Of a stretch of 64,000 nucleotides of DNA, positions 8,227-19,615 are shown piece by piece. How positions within the stretch are numbered: the stretch's first letter is position 1; each line of letters starts with the position of its first letter. A model generated the notes under the pieces. The model did not search any database and was not told the origin of the DNA. It saw only the letters and a list, made by a program, of their open reading frames with translations. The translations under genes were made by a program, and so were the position numbers. This DNA comes from Rubrivivax sp. (GTDB lineage Bacteria > Pseudomonadota > Gammaproteobacteria > Burkholderiales > Burkholderiaceae_C), in assembly GCA_016719535.1 (NCBI GenBank), contig JADJYX010000045.1, positions 1 through 64,000 of the forward strand, written 5' to 3'.

Positions 8227-9318
8227 ATGCCCATTTCCCCCATCCCCGAGCTGGTGGCCGAACTGGCGGCCGGCCGCATGGTGATCCTCGTCGACGAGGA
8301 AGACCGTGAAAACGAAGGCGACCTGGTGCTGGCCGCCGAGCATGTCACCCCGGAAGCCATCAATTTCATGGCCCGCTTCGCGCGCGGGCTGATCTGCCTG
8401 ACGCTGACGCGCGAGCATTGCGAGCGGCTGCAACTGCCGCCGATGGCCGCGCGCAACGGCACGCAGCATGGCACCGCCTTCACGGTGTCGATCGAGGCCG
8501 CCACCGGCGTCACCACCGGCATCTCGGCGGCCGACCGCGCGCGCACCGTGCAGGCGGCGGTGGCGCGCGACGCCAGGGCGTCCGACCTGGTGCAGCCCGG
8601 CCATATCTTCCCGCTGCAGGCGCAGGACGGCGGCGTGCTGATGCGCGCCGGCCATACCGAGGCCGGCTGCGACCTGGCGCGCATGGCCGGCCGGTCACCG
8701 GCGGCCGTGATCTGCGAGATCATGAAGGACGACGGCACCATGGCGCGGCTGCCCGACCTGGAGGTCTTCGCGCGCGAACATGGCCTGAAGATCGGCACCA
8801 TCGCCGACCTCATCGGCTACCGCAGCCGCAATGAATCGCTGGTGCAGCGTGTCGGCCAGCGCCGGCTGGTCACGCCGCAGGGCGCCTTCGACTGCCAGGT
8901 CTGGCGCGACCATGGCGGCGGGGTGCACCTGTCGCTGGCCCATGGCCGCTGGGTCGATGCCGACGAGGTGCTGGTGCGCGTGCACGAGCCCTTCACCGCG
9001 ATGGACCTGCTGGACGCTGCGGCCGGCGGCCATTCGTGGCCGCTGGGCCGCGCGCTGCAGGCGCTGCAGTCGTCGCCGCAAGGCGTGGCCGTGCTGCTGA
9101 ACTGCAGCCACGACGCCGAGGCGCTGCTGGCGCAGCTGACGCCCGACCCGGCCGGCGCCGGCCTCAGCCGCGGCCAGATCGACCTGCGCACCTACGGCGT
9201 GGGCGCGCAGATCCTGCGTGAACTGGGCGTGCGCCGCATGAAGCTGCTGGGCAGCCCGCGCCGCATGCCCAGCATGACGGGCTATGGCCTCGAGGTCACC
9301 GGCTTCGTCGCCGCCTGA
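8227..9318 (+). CDS. ribB: 3,4-dihydroxy-2-butanone 4-phosphate synthase with degenerate GTP cyclohydrolase II half (RibBX type)
   Basis: The N-terminal half is a full DHBP synthase, which makes the four-carbon unit of riboflavin from ribulose 5-phosphate. It shows the metal-binding DEEDRENEGD, ITLTREHC-like CLTLTREHC and RAGHTEAGCDLARMAG. The C-terminal half aligns with GTP cyclohydrolase II (VRVHEPFTAMDLLDA, LRTYGVGAQILRELGVRRMK), but the zinc-binding three-cysteine signature (GDxxGSxxCDCG) is replaced by a sequence without cysteines (AAAGGHSWPLGRAL). This half is therefore not expected to open GTP, and a separate ribA must exist elsewhere. Proteins of this type are known as RibBX in proteobacteria. 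Length 363 residues. Confidence 0.9.
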   Translation: MPISPIPELVAELAAGRMVILVDEEDRENEGDLVLAAEHVTPEAINFMARFARGLICLTLTREHCERLQLPPMAARNGTQHGTAFTVSIEAATGVTTGISAADRARTVQAAVARDARASDLVQPGHIFPLQAQDGGVLMRAGHTEAGCDLARMAGRSPAAVICEIMKDDGTMARLPDLEVFAREHGLKIGTIADLIGYRSRNESLVQRVGQRRLVTPQGAFDCQVWRDHGGGVHLSLAHGRWVDADEVLVRVHEPFTAMDLLDAAAGGHSWPLGRALQALQSSPQGVAVLLNCSHDAEALLAQLTPDPAGAGLSRGQIDLRTYGVGAQILRELGVRRMKLLGSPRRMPSMTGYGLEVTGFVAA

Positions 9319-9349
9319 CCGCTCCCACCGCTTTCGAAAGATCCCCTCC

Positions 9350-9814
9350 ATGCAAGGCGCCAACAAGGGCACCGCAGGCGAGCTGGCCGGCGCGGGCTTG
9401 CGCATCGGCATCGTCCAGGCCCGCTTCAACCACGACATCACCAACCAGCTGGCCGAGATGTGCCTGGCCGAACTGGCCCGGCTCGAGGTGCAGCCGCGCG
9501 ACATCACGCACTGCACGGTGCCGGGCGCGCTGGAAGTGCCGCTGGCGCTCAAGGCCATGGCCGACAGCGGCGACTTCGACGCGCTGATCGCGCTGGGCTG
9601 CATCATCCGCGGCGAGACCTACCACTTCGAGCTGGTGGCCAATGAAAGCGGCGCCGGCGTCACGCGCGTGTCGCTGGACCACCAGATCCCGATCGCCAAT
9701 GCCATCCTCACGGTCGAGAACGAGGCGCAGGCCTGGGCCCGCGTGCCCGACAAGGGCGCCGACGCCGCGCGCGTGGCGGTGGAGATGGCCAACCTGCTGG
9801 AGGAGATCGGGTGA
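9350..9814 (+). CDS. ribH: 6,7-dimethyl-8-ribityllumazine synthase
   Basis: RibH condenses the RibB and RibD products to lumazine; it normally assembles into pentamers or icosahedral capsids. The sequence shows GIVQARFNHDITNQL, PGALEVPLALKAMA, and IRGETYHFELVANESGAGV with the catalytic His. Length 154 residues is normal. ATG 9350 is chosen because it gives the standard N-terminus; it lies 31 bp after ribB. Its stop overlaps the GTG start of nusB, indicating coupled translation. Confidence 0.95.
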   Translation: MQGANKGTAGELAGAGLRIGIVQARFNHDITNQLAEMCLAELARLEVQPRDITHCTVPGALEVPLALKAMADSGDFDALIALGCIIRGETYHFELVANESGAGVTRVSLDHQIPIANAILTVENEAQAWARVPDKGADAARVAVEMANLLEEIG

Positions 9815-10314
9815 GTGACCAGCCCGTGCTGAAGAAGCCGGCCGCCGCGCGCCGGCCGGCGGCCCGCTCGGGGCGCCGGCGCGCGCGCGAATTTGCGCTG
9901 CAGGGCCTGTACCAGTGGCTGGTGTCGGGCGCCGAGGCCGCCGTCATCGACGCCCACATCCGCGAGCTCGACGACTTCGCCAAATGCGACAGCGCGCATT
10001 TCGACGCCCTGCTGCACGGCTGCATCGCCGAGGCCGCGGCGCTGGATGCGGTGCTGGCACGCCATGTGGACCGCCGCACCAACCTGCTGTCGCCGGTGGA
10101 ACATGCGGTGCTGCTGATCGGCGCCTACGAGCTGACGCACTGCGTCGACATCCCCTATCGCGTGGCCATCAACGAGGCGGTCGAGGTGGCCAAGAGCTTC
10201 GGCGGCACCGACGGCCACAAATATGTCAACGGCGTGCTCGACAAGGCCGCGGCCGACCTGCGACCGGCCGAAGTGGCCGCGGCGCGGGCGGCGCGCGCCA
10301 AGCCGGCGGCCTGA
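9811..10314 (+). CDS. nusB: transcription antitermination factor NusB
   Basis: NusB binds boxA RNA with S10 (NusE) to promote rRNA antitermination. The basic N-terminal extension rich in Ala/Arg/Pro precedes RRRAREFALQGLYQWLVSG, and the C-terminal part has the family signature DIPYRVAINEAVEVAKSFGGTDGHKYVNGVLD. Length 167 residues. The GTG start overlaps the ribH TGA. The ribH-nusB pair is widely conserved in proteobacteria. Confidence 0.95.
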   Translation: MSDQPVLKKPAAARRPAARSGRRRAREFALQGLYQWLVSGAEAAVIDAHIRELDDFAKCDSAHFDALLHGCIAEAAALDAVLARHVDRRTNLLSPVEHAVLLIGAYELTHCVDIPYRVAINEAVEVAKSFGGTDGHKYVNGVLDKAAADLRPAEVAAARAARAKPAA

Positions 10315-10331
10315 CCGGGCTGACAGGCCGC

Positions 10332-11534
10332 TCAGCCCGGGGACGCCGTGCGCGGCGGCAGCCAGGCACGCAGCCGCTGCACCGCCTCGTGCAGGTGCGC
10401 CAGCGAGGTGGCATACGACAGCCGCAGCCAGCGCTGCGGCTGGTGGCTGCCGAAGTCCTCGCCCGGCACCAGCGCCACGCCGGCCTCTTCCAGCATCTGC
10501 GACGCAAAGGCCGAGCTGTCGGCGGTGAAGGCGCTGCAGTCCAGGTAGACATAGAAGGCGCCGTCGGGCTCGACCGGGATGGAAAAGCCCAGTTCGCGCA
10601 GCGCCGGCACGATGTAGTCGCGCCGCGCCTGGAATTCGTCGCGCCGCTGGCGGTACAGGGCCATGGCCTCGGGCTCGAAGCAGGCCAGCGCCGCATGCTG
10701 TGCCAGGGCGGACGGGCAGATGAAGAGGTTCTGCGCCAGTTTCTCGAAGGTGTCCACCAGCGCCGGCGGCACCACCAGCCAGCCCAGGCGCCAGCCGGTC
10801 ATGTGGAAGAACTTCGAGAAGCTGCCGGCCACCAGCACGTCGCTGCCCAGCGCCACCGCACTCTGCGGCCGGTGGCCGTAGGCCAGGTCGAGGTAGATCT
10901 CGTCCACCAGCGTGAAGCCGCCGCGCGCACGCGCCACGTCCACCAGCCGCGCCAGTTCGTCGAAGGCGATCGAGGTGCCGGTGGGGTTGCTGGGCGTGGC
11001 CAGCAGCACGCCACGCACGGCAGCGGTCCAGTGCGCGGCCACCGTCGCCGCATCGAGCTGGAAGCGGCTGCCGGCACCCACCGGGATGGTCACCGGCACG
11101 CCGTCGAAGGCGCTGACGAAATGGCGGTTGCAGGGGTAGCAGGGGTCGGCCATCAGCACCTGTGCGCCGGGGTCGACGAGCGCGCAGCAGGCCAGCAGCA
11201 GCGCCGCCGAGGCGCCGGCCGTGACCACCACGCGCGCCGGATCGAGGTCGACGCCATGCGCGTCGCCGGCATGGCGGGCGATGGCCTCGCGCAGCGCGTG
11301 CAGCCCGAGCGCGGCGGTATAGCCGGTGGCGCCGGCATCGACCGCTGCCTTCAGCGCCGCCACCACCGGCGGTGCGGCGGTGAAATCGGGCTCGCCGATG
11401 CTGAGGTGGGTGATCGAGCGGCCGGCATGCTCGAGCGCGCGCGCCCGCTTCACGAGCTCCATCACGCGAAAGGGCTCGATGCGGGCGGTGCGCGCGGCCA
11501 GCTGCAGCGCGGGTGGGTGCAAAGGAACAGGCAT
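10332..11534 (-). CDS. PLP-dependent class I/II aminotransferase
   Basis: A fold-type I aminotransferase of 400 residues, probably acting on an amino acid in the cytosol. Motifs: ITHLSIGEPDF near the N-terminus, GYTAALGLHALREAIARH, LATPSNPTGTSI (substrate carboxylate region), the PLP lysine in VAGSFSKFFHMTGWRLGWLV, and LRLSYATSLAHL near the end. The ATG at 11534 is selected because the family starts shortly before IEPFRVMELVKRARALE; the open frame extends further upstream without homology. It converges with nusB (17 bp apart). Substrate cannot be set from sequence; AspC/AlaA-type relatives are usual in this position. Confidence 0.9.
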   Translation of the reverse strand: MPVPLHPPALQLAARTARIEPFRVMELVKRARALEHAGRSITHLSIGEPDFTAAPPVVAALKAAVDAGATGYTAALGLHALREAIARHAGDAHGVDLDPARVVVTAGASAALLLACCALVDPGAQVLMADPCYPCNRHFVSAFDGVPVTIPVGAGSRFQLDAATVAAHWTAAVRGVLLATPSNPTGTSIAFDELARLVDVARARGGFTLVDEIYLDLAYGHRPQSAVALGSDVLVAGSFSKFFHMTGWRLGWLVVPPALVDTFEKLAQNLFICPSALAQHAALACFEPEAMALYRQRRDEFQARRDYIVPALRELGFSIPVEPDGAFYVYLDCSAFTADSSAFASQMLEEAGVALVPGEDFGSHQPQRWLRLSYATSLAHLHEAVQRLRAWLPPRTASPG

Positions 11535-11692
11535 GCGGCATTGTCGCGCCAGGCACCGGGCCCGGCCGCTGCGACGCCGGCTGTGCGAAACGCACAACCC
11601 GCGCCGGCAAAGGGTGACAAGCCGTTAACCAGCCGGCCGGGTGCACGCTTTTCGTGGCACCTGGCGGGCCCGCGCCCCGTAAGCTGCCCCAT

Positions 11693-12952
11693 GTGACAGC
11701 CAAGCTCTTCCCGTTGCGCCGCACCGACGGCCCCCCCAGCACCCAGTTTGCGGCCACCATCGTCGGCATGCCCGGGACCGACGGCGCCGCCTTCGACGCG
11801 CCCAGCCCGGATACGCTGTCGCCGGACAGCCTGGTGACCGACGCCTCGGGGGCGCAGGCTGCCTTGCCCGATGTGGTCACCGACTTCGGCGGCCTGCCCG
11901 GCGAGGCGCCCGACCCGGCCCATGCGCCCACGCTGTCGCACATCGGCCGCTATGCGCTCAAGCGCCAGCTCGGCGCCGGCGGCCTGGGGGCGGTGTTCGA
12001 GGCCTGGGACCCGCTGCTGTCGCGCGCGGTGGCGGTGAAGACGCTGCAGTTCGGTGCCGACGCCGCCGCCGGCAGCCCGCTCGACGGGCTGTTCCTGAAC
12101 GAGGCGCGCGCCGCAGCCGGGCTCAACCACCGCTGCATCGTCACCATCCACGACGCCGGGCTGTCGCCGCACGGCGTCTATATCGCGATGGAGCGGCTGT
12201 ACGGCCGCGACCTGCACCAGGCCCTGGCCGACGGCTGGCGGCCCAGCGTCGAGCAGACGGTGCAGCTGGTGCGCCGCGTCACCGATGCCCTGGCCTATGC
12301 GCATGCGCGCGGCGTCATCCACTGCGACATCAAGCCGGCCAATATCTTCCTGCAGCGCAAGGACCGCCCCAAGGTGCTGGATTTCGGCATCGCGCGGCTG
12401 GTGCATGGCACCACCCTGCCCGCGCTGCAGGGCGCGGTGGCGGGGTCGCCGCGCTACCGCGCGCCCGAGCAGTTGACCGGCGGCGCCATCGATGCGCGCA
12501 CCGACCTCTTCTCGCTCGGCGTGGTGATGTACGAGCTGCTGACCGGGCGCCGCGCCTTCGAGGGCCGTTCGCTGGCCGAGATCAACCGCGCCGTGCTCGA
12601 CAGCGACCCGCCACCGGCGCACGAGGTCGACCGCGCCGTGCCGCGCGAGGTGTCGGCCATCGTCGCCCGGCTGATGGCGCGCGACCCGGCGCGGCGCTAT
12701 ACCTGCGCCAGCGAGCTGGGCGCCGATCTGCGGCGCTGGATGCAGGCGCAGCAGCTGCCCACCGAAACCGTGACCATGGCCGCCCTGCCGCCCGCGGCGA
12801 CGGTGGCCGCGCCCGCCGTCCGCCGCCGGCGGCCCGCGCGCTGGCTGCTGGCCGCGGCGCTGCTGCTGGCCGCCGGCGCGCTGGCCGTCGGGCTGGGCGG
12901 CCACCCGCTCACGCCGGCCCCGGCGGCGCCCGCTGCCGCACCCGTGCGCTGA
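11693..12952 (+). CDS. serine/threonine protein kinase, C-terminally membrane-anchored
   Basis: A Hanks-type kinase of about 419 residues. After an 85-residue disordered region comes the kinase domain: glycine loop LGAGGLGAVFEA, catalytic Lys in AVAVKTL (near residue 116), catalytic loop HCDIKPANIFL, DFGIAR, APEQL and FSLGVVMYELLTG. The catalytic loop has Cys in place of the usual Arg (HCD), so it is a non-RD kinase. A single membrane segment (RWLLAAALLLAAGALAVGLG) near the C-terminus is followed by only about 20 residues, so it is a tail-anchored cytoplasmic kinase with no sensor domain. The GTG start at 11693 is the likeliest; ATG 11768 is an alternative. It lies 41 bp before ybgC and may share its transcript. 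Confidence 0.85.
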   Translation: MTAKLFPLRRTDGPPSTQFAATIVGMPGTDGAAFDAPSPDTLSPDSLVTDASGAQAALPDVVTDFGGLPGEAPDPAHAPTLSHIGRYALKRQLGAGGLGAVFEAWDPLLSRAVAVKTLQFGADAAAGSPLDGLFLNEARAAAGLNHRCIVTIHDAGLSPHGVYIAMERLYGRDLHQALADGWRPSVEQTVQLVRRVTDALAYAHARGVIHCDIKPANIFLQRKDRPKVLDFGIARLVHGTTLPALQGAVAGSPRYRAPEQLTGGAIDARTDLFSLGVVMYELLTGRRAFEGRSLAEINRAVLDSDPPPAHEVDRAVPREVSAIVARLMARDPARRYTCASELGADLRRWMQAQQLPTETVTMAALPPAATVAAPAVRRRRPARWLLAAALLLAAGALAVGLGGHPLTPAPAAPAAAPVR

Positions 12953-12977
12953 ACCCGGTCGCCCAGGGGCGAACGCG

Positions 12978-12983
12978 CATAAT
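12978..12983 (+). promoter_or_regulatory. probable -10 box of ybgC-tol operon (CATAAT)
   Basis: CATAAT ends 10 bp before the ybgC ATG, similar in placement to the boxes before ribB and pilE. It suggests a promoter for ybgC-tolQRA with a very short leader. No clear -35. Confidence 0.35.
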
Positions 12984-12993
12984 CCGCGCGCCG

Positions 12994-13424
12994 ATGCCCG
13001 CCACCGATGTCTCGCCCGCCCGCCCCGTCGCCCACCGCCATCGCGTGCGCGTGTACTGGGAAGACACCGACGCCGGCGGCGTCGTCTTCTACGCCAACTA
13101 CCTGAAATTCTTCGAGCGCGCGCGCACCGAATGGCTGCGCACGGCCGGCATCGGCCAGCAGGCGCTGAAGGACGAGACCGGCGCCATGTTCGTCGTCACC
13201 GACACCCAGGTCAGCTACCGCGCACCGGCGCGGCTGGACGATCTGCTCGACATCACCGTGGCGGTGGCCGAGGCCGGCCGCGTGTCGTTCACCATCGCGC
13301 AGCAGGCCTGGCGCGACGGCGTGCTGCTGGCCGAGGGCCGCATCCGCATCGGCTGCGTCGACGCCGCCACGCTGCGCCCGCGCCGCATCCCCGACACCGT
13401 GCTGCACGCCCTGCCCCCCTTGCC

Positions 13425-13428
<4 letters not shown>
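12994..13428 (+). CDS. ybgC: acyl-CoA thioesterase of the Tol-Pal cluster
   Basis: YbgC is a hot-dog fold thioesterase that travels with tol-pal genes. The active-site motif is visible as VYWEDTDAGGVVFYANYLKF with the catalytic Asp, followed by FERARTEWLR. Length 144 residues is standard. Its TGA overlaps the tolQ ATG (ATGA). Substrate is uncertain; relatives hydrolyse short- or long-chain acyl-CoA and bind acyl carrier protein. Confidence 0.93.
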
Positions 13429-14129
<701 letters not shown>

Positions 14130-14130
14130 C

Positions 14131-14559
<429 letters not shown>

Positions 14560-14562
14560 CCG

Positions 14563-15439
14563 GTGGCCCACGCCGCGCGCGCGCACGACCAGCTGCTGCC
14601 GCAGCCGCCCGGCGGCCTGGTGCCGGGCGCGATGCTGGCGCTGCTGGCGCATGCGGCGATGCTGGCGGCGCTGACGCTGGCCGTGCAGTGGCGCACCAGC
14701 GCGCCCGAGGCGGTGAGCGCCGAGCTGTGGTCGGCGGTGCCGCAGGTGGCCGCGCCGCCGGCACCCGCCCCACCACCACCCGCCCCGCCACCACCCACCC
14801 GCACCCGCCCCGGCGCCGCCGCCACCGAAGAAGGCCGAAGCCGAACCCGATGCGCAGATCGCCATCGAACAGGCGAAGAAGACCAGGGCCGAGCAGGACC
14901 GCCAGCAGCGGTTGCGCGAGGAGCGCGAGAAGACCGAGCGCGAACGCGTGCAGAAGGCGAAGGCCGAGCAGGAGCGGCAACAGCGCGAAGCCGAGGCGAG
15001 GAAGCGCGAGCAGCAGCAGCGCGAACAAGAGCGCGAGAAGGCCGACGAGCGCCGCCTGGCCGAGCTGCGCAAGCAGCAGCTCGAACGCATGATGGGCCAG
15101 GTGGGCGGCAGCAGCAGCACCAGCGGCGGCACGCCCGGCGGCACCGCGGCGGTCAACAGCGGGCCGTCGGCCAGCTACGCCGGCCGGCTGATCGCGGCCA
15201 TCAAGCCCAACGTCGTCTTCACCGAGACGGTCAGCGGCAACGCCGCTGCCGAGGTCGAGGTGCGCGCCGGCCCCAGCGGCAGCATCCTGTCGCGCCGGCT
15301 GCTGCGCAGCAGCGGCAACAAGGACTGGGACGAGGCCGTGCTGCGCGCCATCGACCGCACCGCCACGCTGCCGCGCGACACCGACGGCCGCGTGCCGGCG
15401 GTGATCCTGATGGCCTTCAGGCCCAACGAGCTGAATTAG
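14563..15439 (+). CDS. tolA: Tol-Pal system protein TolA, one frameshift in Pro-rich linker
   Basis: TolA spans the periplasm between TolQR and Pal. GTG start; N-terminal membrane helix (MLALLAHAAMLAALTLAVQW), then a proline-rich stretch, a long charged helix rich in K/E/Q/R (EQAKKTRAEQDRQQRLREER onward) and a TonB-like C-terminal domain (YAGRLIAAIKPNVVFTE to VILMAFRPNELN). The helix and C-terminus are in a different frame from the N-terminus; one indel in the repetitive CCACC/CCGCC tract near 14800 accounts for it. Restored length is about 291 residues. tolB and pal, which usually follow, are absent here. Confidence 0.88.
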
Positions 15440-15480
15440 GCCCCCTACGACCCTGCGGGCCGGTCCCCCCAAGGGGGAGC

Positions 15481-15510
15481 GAACCCGACCGGGAAACCCG
15501 GATCGGGTTC
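15481..15510. terminator. bidirectional hairpin between tolA and the ABC operon
   Basis: Inverted repeat GAACCCGAxCCGGG / CCCGGxTCGGGTTC with an AAA loop, lying between the convergent ends of tolA and the dppF-like gene. No T-tract on either side, so efficiency is uncertain. Confidence 0.55.
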
Positions 15511-15536
15511 CGACGCCCGGCGCAGGGCCTACCGGG

Positions 15537-16525
<989 letters not shown>

Positions 16526-16529
<4 letters not shown>

Positions 16530-17506
16530 CGCAGGGTCTCCACGGTCGCGTCATGCAGCCAGCAGGCGGCCTGCGTCTTGCGCGCCGGCATCAGGTCGGG
16601 CCGCTGCTGGCGGCAGCGTTCGAAGACCTGCGGGCAGCGCGGGTTGAAGGCGCAGCCCCGGGGAATGGCATTCAGCCGCGGCATCGCGCCATCGATCTGC
16701 AGCAGGCGTTCGCGGTCCTCGTCCATGGCGGGAATGGAGCCCATCAGCCCGCGCGAATAGGGGTGCGCCGGCTGGTGGATGACATCGTGCACCGGGCCCA
16801 GCTCGACGATGCGGCCGGCATACATCACCGCCACGCGGTCGCAGGTCTCGGCGATCACGCCCATGTCGTGCGTGACCAGCATCACCGCGGCGCCCTTGTC
16901 CTTCGCCAGCCGCTTGAGCAGCGCGATGATCTGCGCCTGGATGGACACATCGAGCGCGGTCGTCGGCTCGTCGGCGACGATCAGCCGCGGCTCGGCGGCC
17001 AGCGCGAGCGCGATCACCACACGCTGGCGCATGCCGCCGCTGAACTGGTGCGGATACTGGTCGATGCGCGCCTCGGGCGCCGGGATGCCGGTCTGGCGCA
17101 GCAGGTCGATGGCCCGTTCGCGCGCCTGCGACTCGTTCATCGGCAGGTGGGTGAGGATGGTCTCCACCAGCTGCCGGCCGACGGTATAGAGCGGGTTCAG
17201 CGAGGTCAGCGGGTCCTGGAAGACGGCGCCGATCTGCTTGCCGCGCACATGGCGCATGGCGTCGGCGTCGAGGTTGTCGATGCGCCGGCCGTCGAACAGG
17301 ATCTGCCCCGCGGCCACGCGGCCCGGCGGCTCCAGCAGCCCGATGATGGCCGCACCGGTGAGCGACTTGCCGGCACCCGATTCACCCACCACGCCCAGGA
17401 TCTCGCCGGGTGCGATGTCGAACGAGATGTCGTCCAGCGCCACCAGCGTGCCGTGGCGCGTGGGGAATTCCACGCGCAGGTTCTTCACTTCGAGCAGCGG
17501 TTTCAT
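16526..17506 (-). CDS. dppD: peptide ABC transporter ATP-binding protein, DppD/OppD-like
   Basis: First ATPase of the importer. Walker A GESGAGKS, signature FSGGMRQRVVIALAL, Walker B LIVADEPTTALD, switch His in VTHDMGVIAE. The C-terminal cysteine motif is GCAFNPRCPQVFERC. ATG 17506 is chosen because it gives the standard MKPLLEVKNLRVEF beginning; upstream in-frame sequence overlaps dppC and lacks homology. Length 326 residues. Overlaps the end of dppC by 4 bp. Confidence 0.92.
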
Positions 17507-18449
17507 CGCAGTCGGGGGTTGAGCGCGTCGCGCAGCCAGTCGCCGAGCAGGTTCACCGACAGCGCGATGACCATCAGCATCAGCCCCGGCCAGACAGTGA
17601 TCCACCATTCACCGCTGAAGAGGAAGTCGTTGCCGACGCGGATCAGCGTGCCCAGGCTGGGGCTGGTGGGCGGCACGCCCACGCCCAGGAAGGACAGCGT
17701 GGCCTCGATGATCACCGCCTGCGCGACGTCGATGGTGGCCAGCACCAGCACCGGCCCCAGCACGTTGGGCAGCACGTGGCGGCGCATGATGCGGCGACCG
17801 GGCACGCCGATCACGCGCGCGGCCTGCACATATTCCTTCTGCCGCTCGACCATCGTCGTGCCGCGCACGGTGCGCGCATATTTCACCCAGCCGGTGAGCG
17901 CGATCGCCAGCACCAGCACCGCGAAGGCCAGCGTCTCGTGCGCATTGGGAAACATCGCGCGGCCCACGCCGTCGATGAGCAGCGCCACCAGGATGGCCGG
18001 AAACGACAGCATGACGTCGCACACGCGCATGATGAAGGCGTCGAGCCGGCCGCCGACGAAGCCCGACAGCAGGCCCAGGCCCACGCCCACGACCACGCTC
18101 AGCAGCACCGCCGCCAGCGCCACGAACAGCGAGATGCGCGCGCCGTACATCAGCGTCGACAGGATGTCGCGGCCCTGGTCGTCGGTGCCCAGCAGGTAGC
18201 CGGGTGGCCCTCGGGCAGCCAGGCCGGCGGCAGGCGCGCGTCTGAGAGGTTCAGCGTGGCCAGATCGAAGGGGTTGTGCGGCGCCAGCCAGGGCGCGAAG
18301 ACGGCACTGACGACGCAGATCAGCACCAGCACGGTGGACACGATGGCCACCGGCGAGCGCGTAAAGCTGTACCAGACATCGCCGGCGAAGAAGCGGGCCA
18401 GCGCGCCGGGATCGGCGGCGACGGCCTCGGGGGCAGCAGGGGAACTCAT
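17503..18449 (-). CDS. dppC: peptide ABC transporter permease, DppC/OppC-like, one frameshift
   Basis: Inner-membrane permease. The N-terminal cytoplasmic part and first helix (FTRSPVAIVSTVLVLICVVS, then FAPWLAPHNPFDLATLN) are in one frame, and the rest (MYGARISLFVALAAVLLSVV to the EAA loop and final helix) in another. The conserved link GYLLGTDDQGRDILSTL is readable only after correcting an indel near 18197. The permease EAA-type loop is seen in YVQAARVIGVPGRRIMRRHV. Restored length about 315 residues, normal. It ends overlapping dppD. Confidence 0.85.
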
Positions 18450-18471
18450 GGCAGGGTCGGGTTCGTGCGCG

Positions 18472-19464
18472 TCAATGACCACCGGCGCGCTCGATGCGCA
18501 GCCGCGGGTCGACGGCGAAATACAGCAGGTCGACCACCAGGTTGATGACCACGAAGATGAGCGAGATCAGGCACAGGTAGGCGGCCATCACCGGGATGTC
18601 GGCAAACTGCACCGCCTGGATGAACAGGAAGCCCATGCCCGGCCACTGGAAAACCGTCTCGGTGATGATGGCGAAGGCGATCAGGCCGCCGAGTTGCAGG
18701 CCGGTGATCGTCATCACCGGCACCAGCGTATTCTTCAGCGCATGGCCGAAATAGACGGCCTGGTTGGACAGCCCGCGCGCCCTGGCGAATTTGATGAAGT
18801 CGGTGCGCAGCACCTCCAGCATCTCGGCGCGCACCAGCCGCATGATCAGCGCCAGCTGGTAGACCGACAGCGTGATCGCCGGCAGCACCAGGTGCTGCCA
18901 GCCATCGGCGGTGAGCAGGCCCGTGGTCCAGCGGCCCGAGCCGCCGAACAGGGCCACCGTGTCGCCGCGGCCGAAGCTGGGCAGCCACTTCAGCATCACC
19001 GCGAAGATCAGGATGAGGAAGATGCCGATGAGGAAGGTCGGCAGCGACACCCCCAGCAGCGACAGCCCCATCAGCGCCTGCGCCATCGGCTTGCCGCGGC
19101 GCAGCGCCGCATATACGCCCAGCGGGATGCCCACCAGCAGCGCGATCACCGCCGCGGCGATCGACAGCTCCAGCGTCGCCGGCAGCCGCTCGAGGATCAG
19201 CGTCGACACCTTCTGGCCCTGGCGCAGGCTCATGCCGAATTCGCCCTGCAGCGCATTGCCGACGAAGGCACCGAACTGCACGATGAAGGGCTGGTCGAGG
19301 CCCAGGTCCTTGCGCAGCGCGTCGCGCTGTTCGACGGTCGCGTCCTGGCCGAGCAGGTTGGTCACCGGGTCGCCGACATACTGGAAGAGCATGAAGGCGA
19401 TGAAGGCCACCGTCAGCATGACGGCGACTGCCTGCGCCAGGCGGGTGAGGATGAAGGCGAGCAT
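18472..19464 (-). CDS. dppB: peptide ABC transporter permease, DppB/OppB-like
   Basis: Partner permease, 330 residues with six predicted helices. The N-terminus MLAFILTRLAQAVAVMLTVA and PVTNLLGQDATVEQRDALRK is characteristic of DppB/OppB; the cytoplasmic EAA loop reads TDFIKFARARGLSNQAVYFG. First gene of the leftward operon; the substrate-binding protein is transcribed divergently 151 bp away. Confidence 0.93.
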   Translation of the reverse strand: MLAFILTRLAQAVAVMLTVAFIAFMLFQYVGDPVTNLLGQDATVEQRDALRKDLGLDQPFIVQFGAFVGNALQGEFGMSLRQGQKVSTLILERLPATLELSIAAAVIALLVGIPLGVYAALRRGKPMAQALMGLSLLGVSLPTFLIGIFLILIFAVMLKWLPSFGRGDTVALFGGSGRWTTGLLTADGWQHLVLPAITLSVYQLALIMRLVRAEMLEVLRTDFIKFARARGLSNQAVYFGHALKNTLVPVMTITGLQLGGLIAFAIITETVFQWPGMGFLFIQAVQFADIPVMAAYLCLISLIFVVINLVVDLLYFAVDPRLRIERAGGH

Positions 19465-19615
19465 CGGGGCGGGGTCGAAAAGCGCGCGATTGTCGCTGCT
19501 TTGCGCCGGCCCCGGCGCCGCACCCCCTCGCCGGGGACTCGGGGCTAACCCGGCATGGCCCGGGTTCGACTGGGCCTAGCATTGCGGGTTTCGTCCTTCC
19601 CCCGGAGTGATCCCG

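Noticed and set aside
9619..11943. Minus-strand open frame over ribH, nusB and the aminotransferase
   Set aside because: Out of frame with the aminotransferase and antisense to ribH and nusB; no recognisable motifs.
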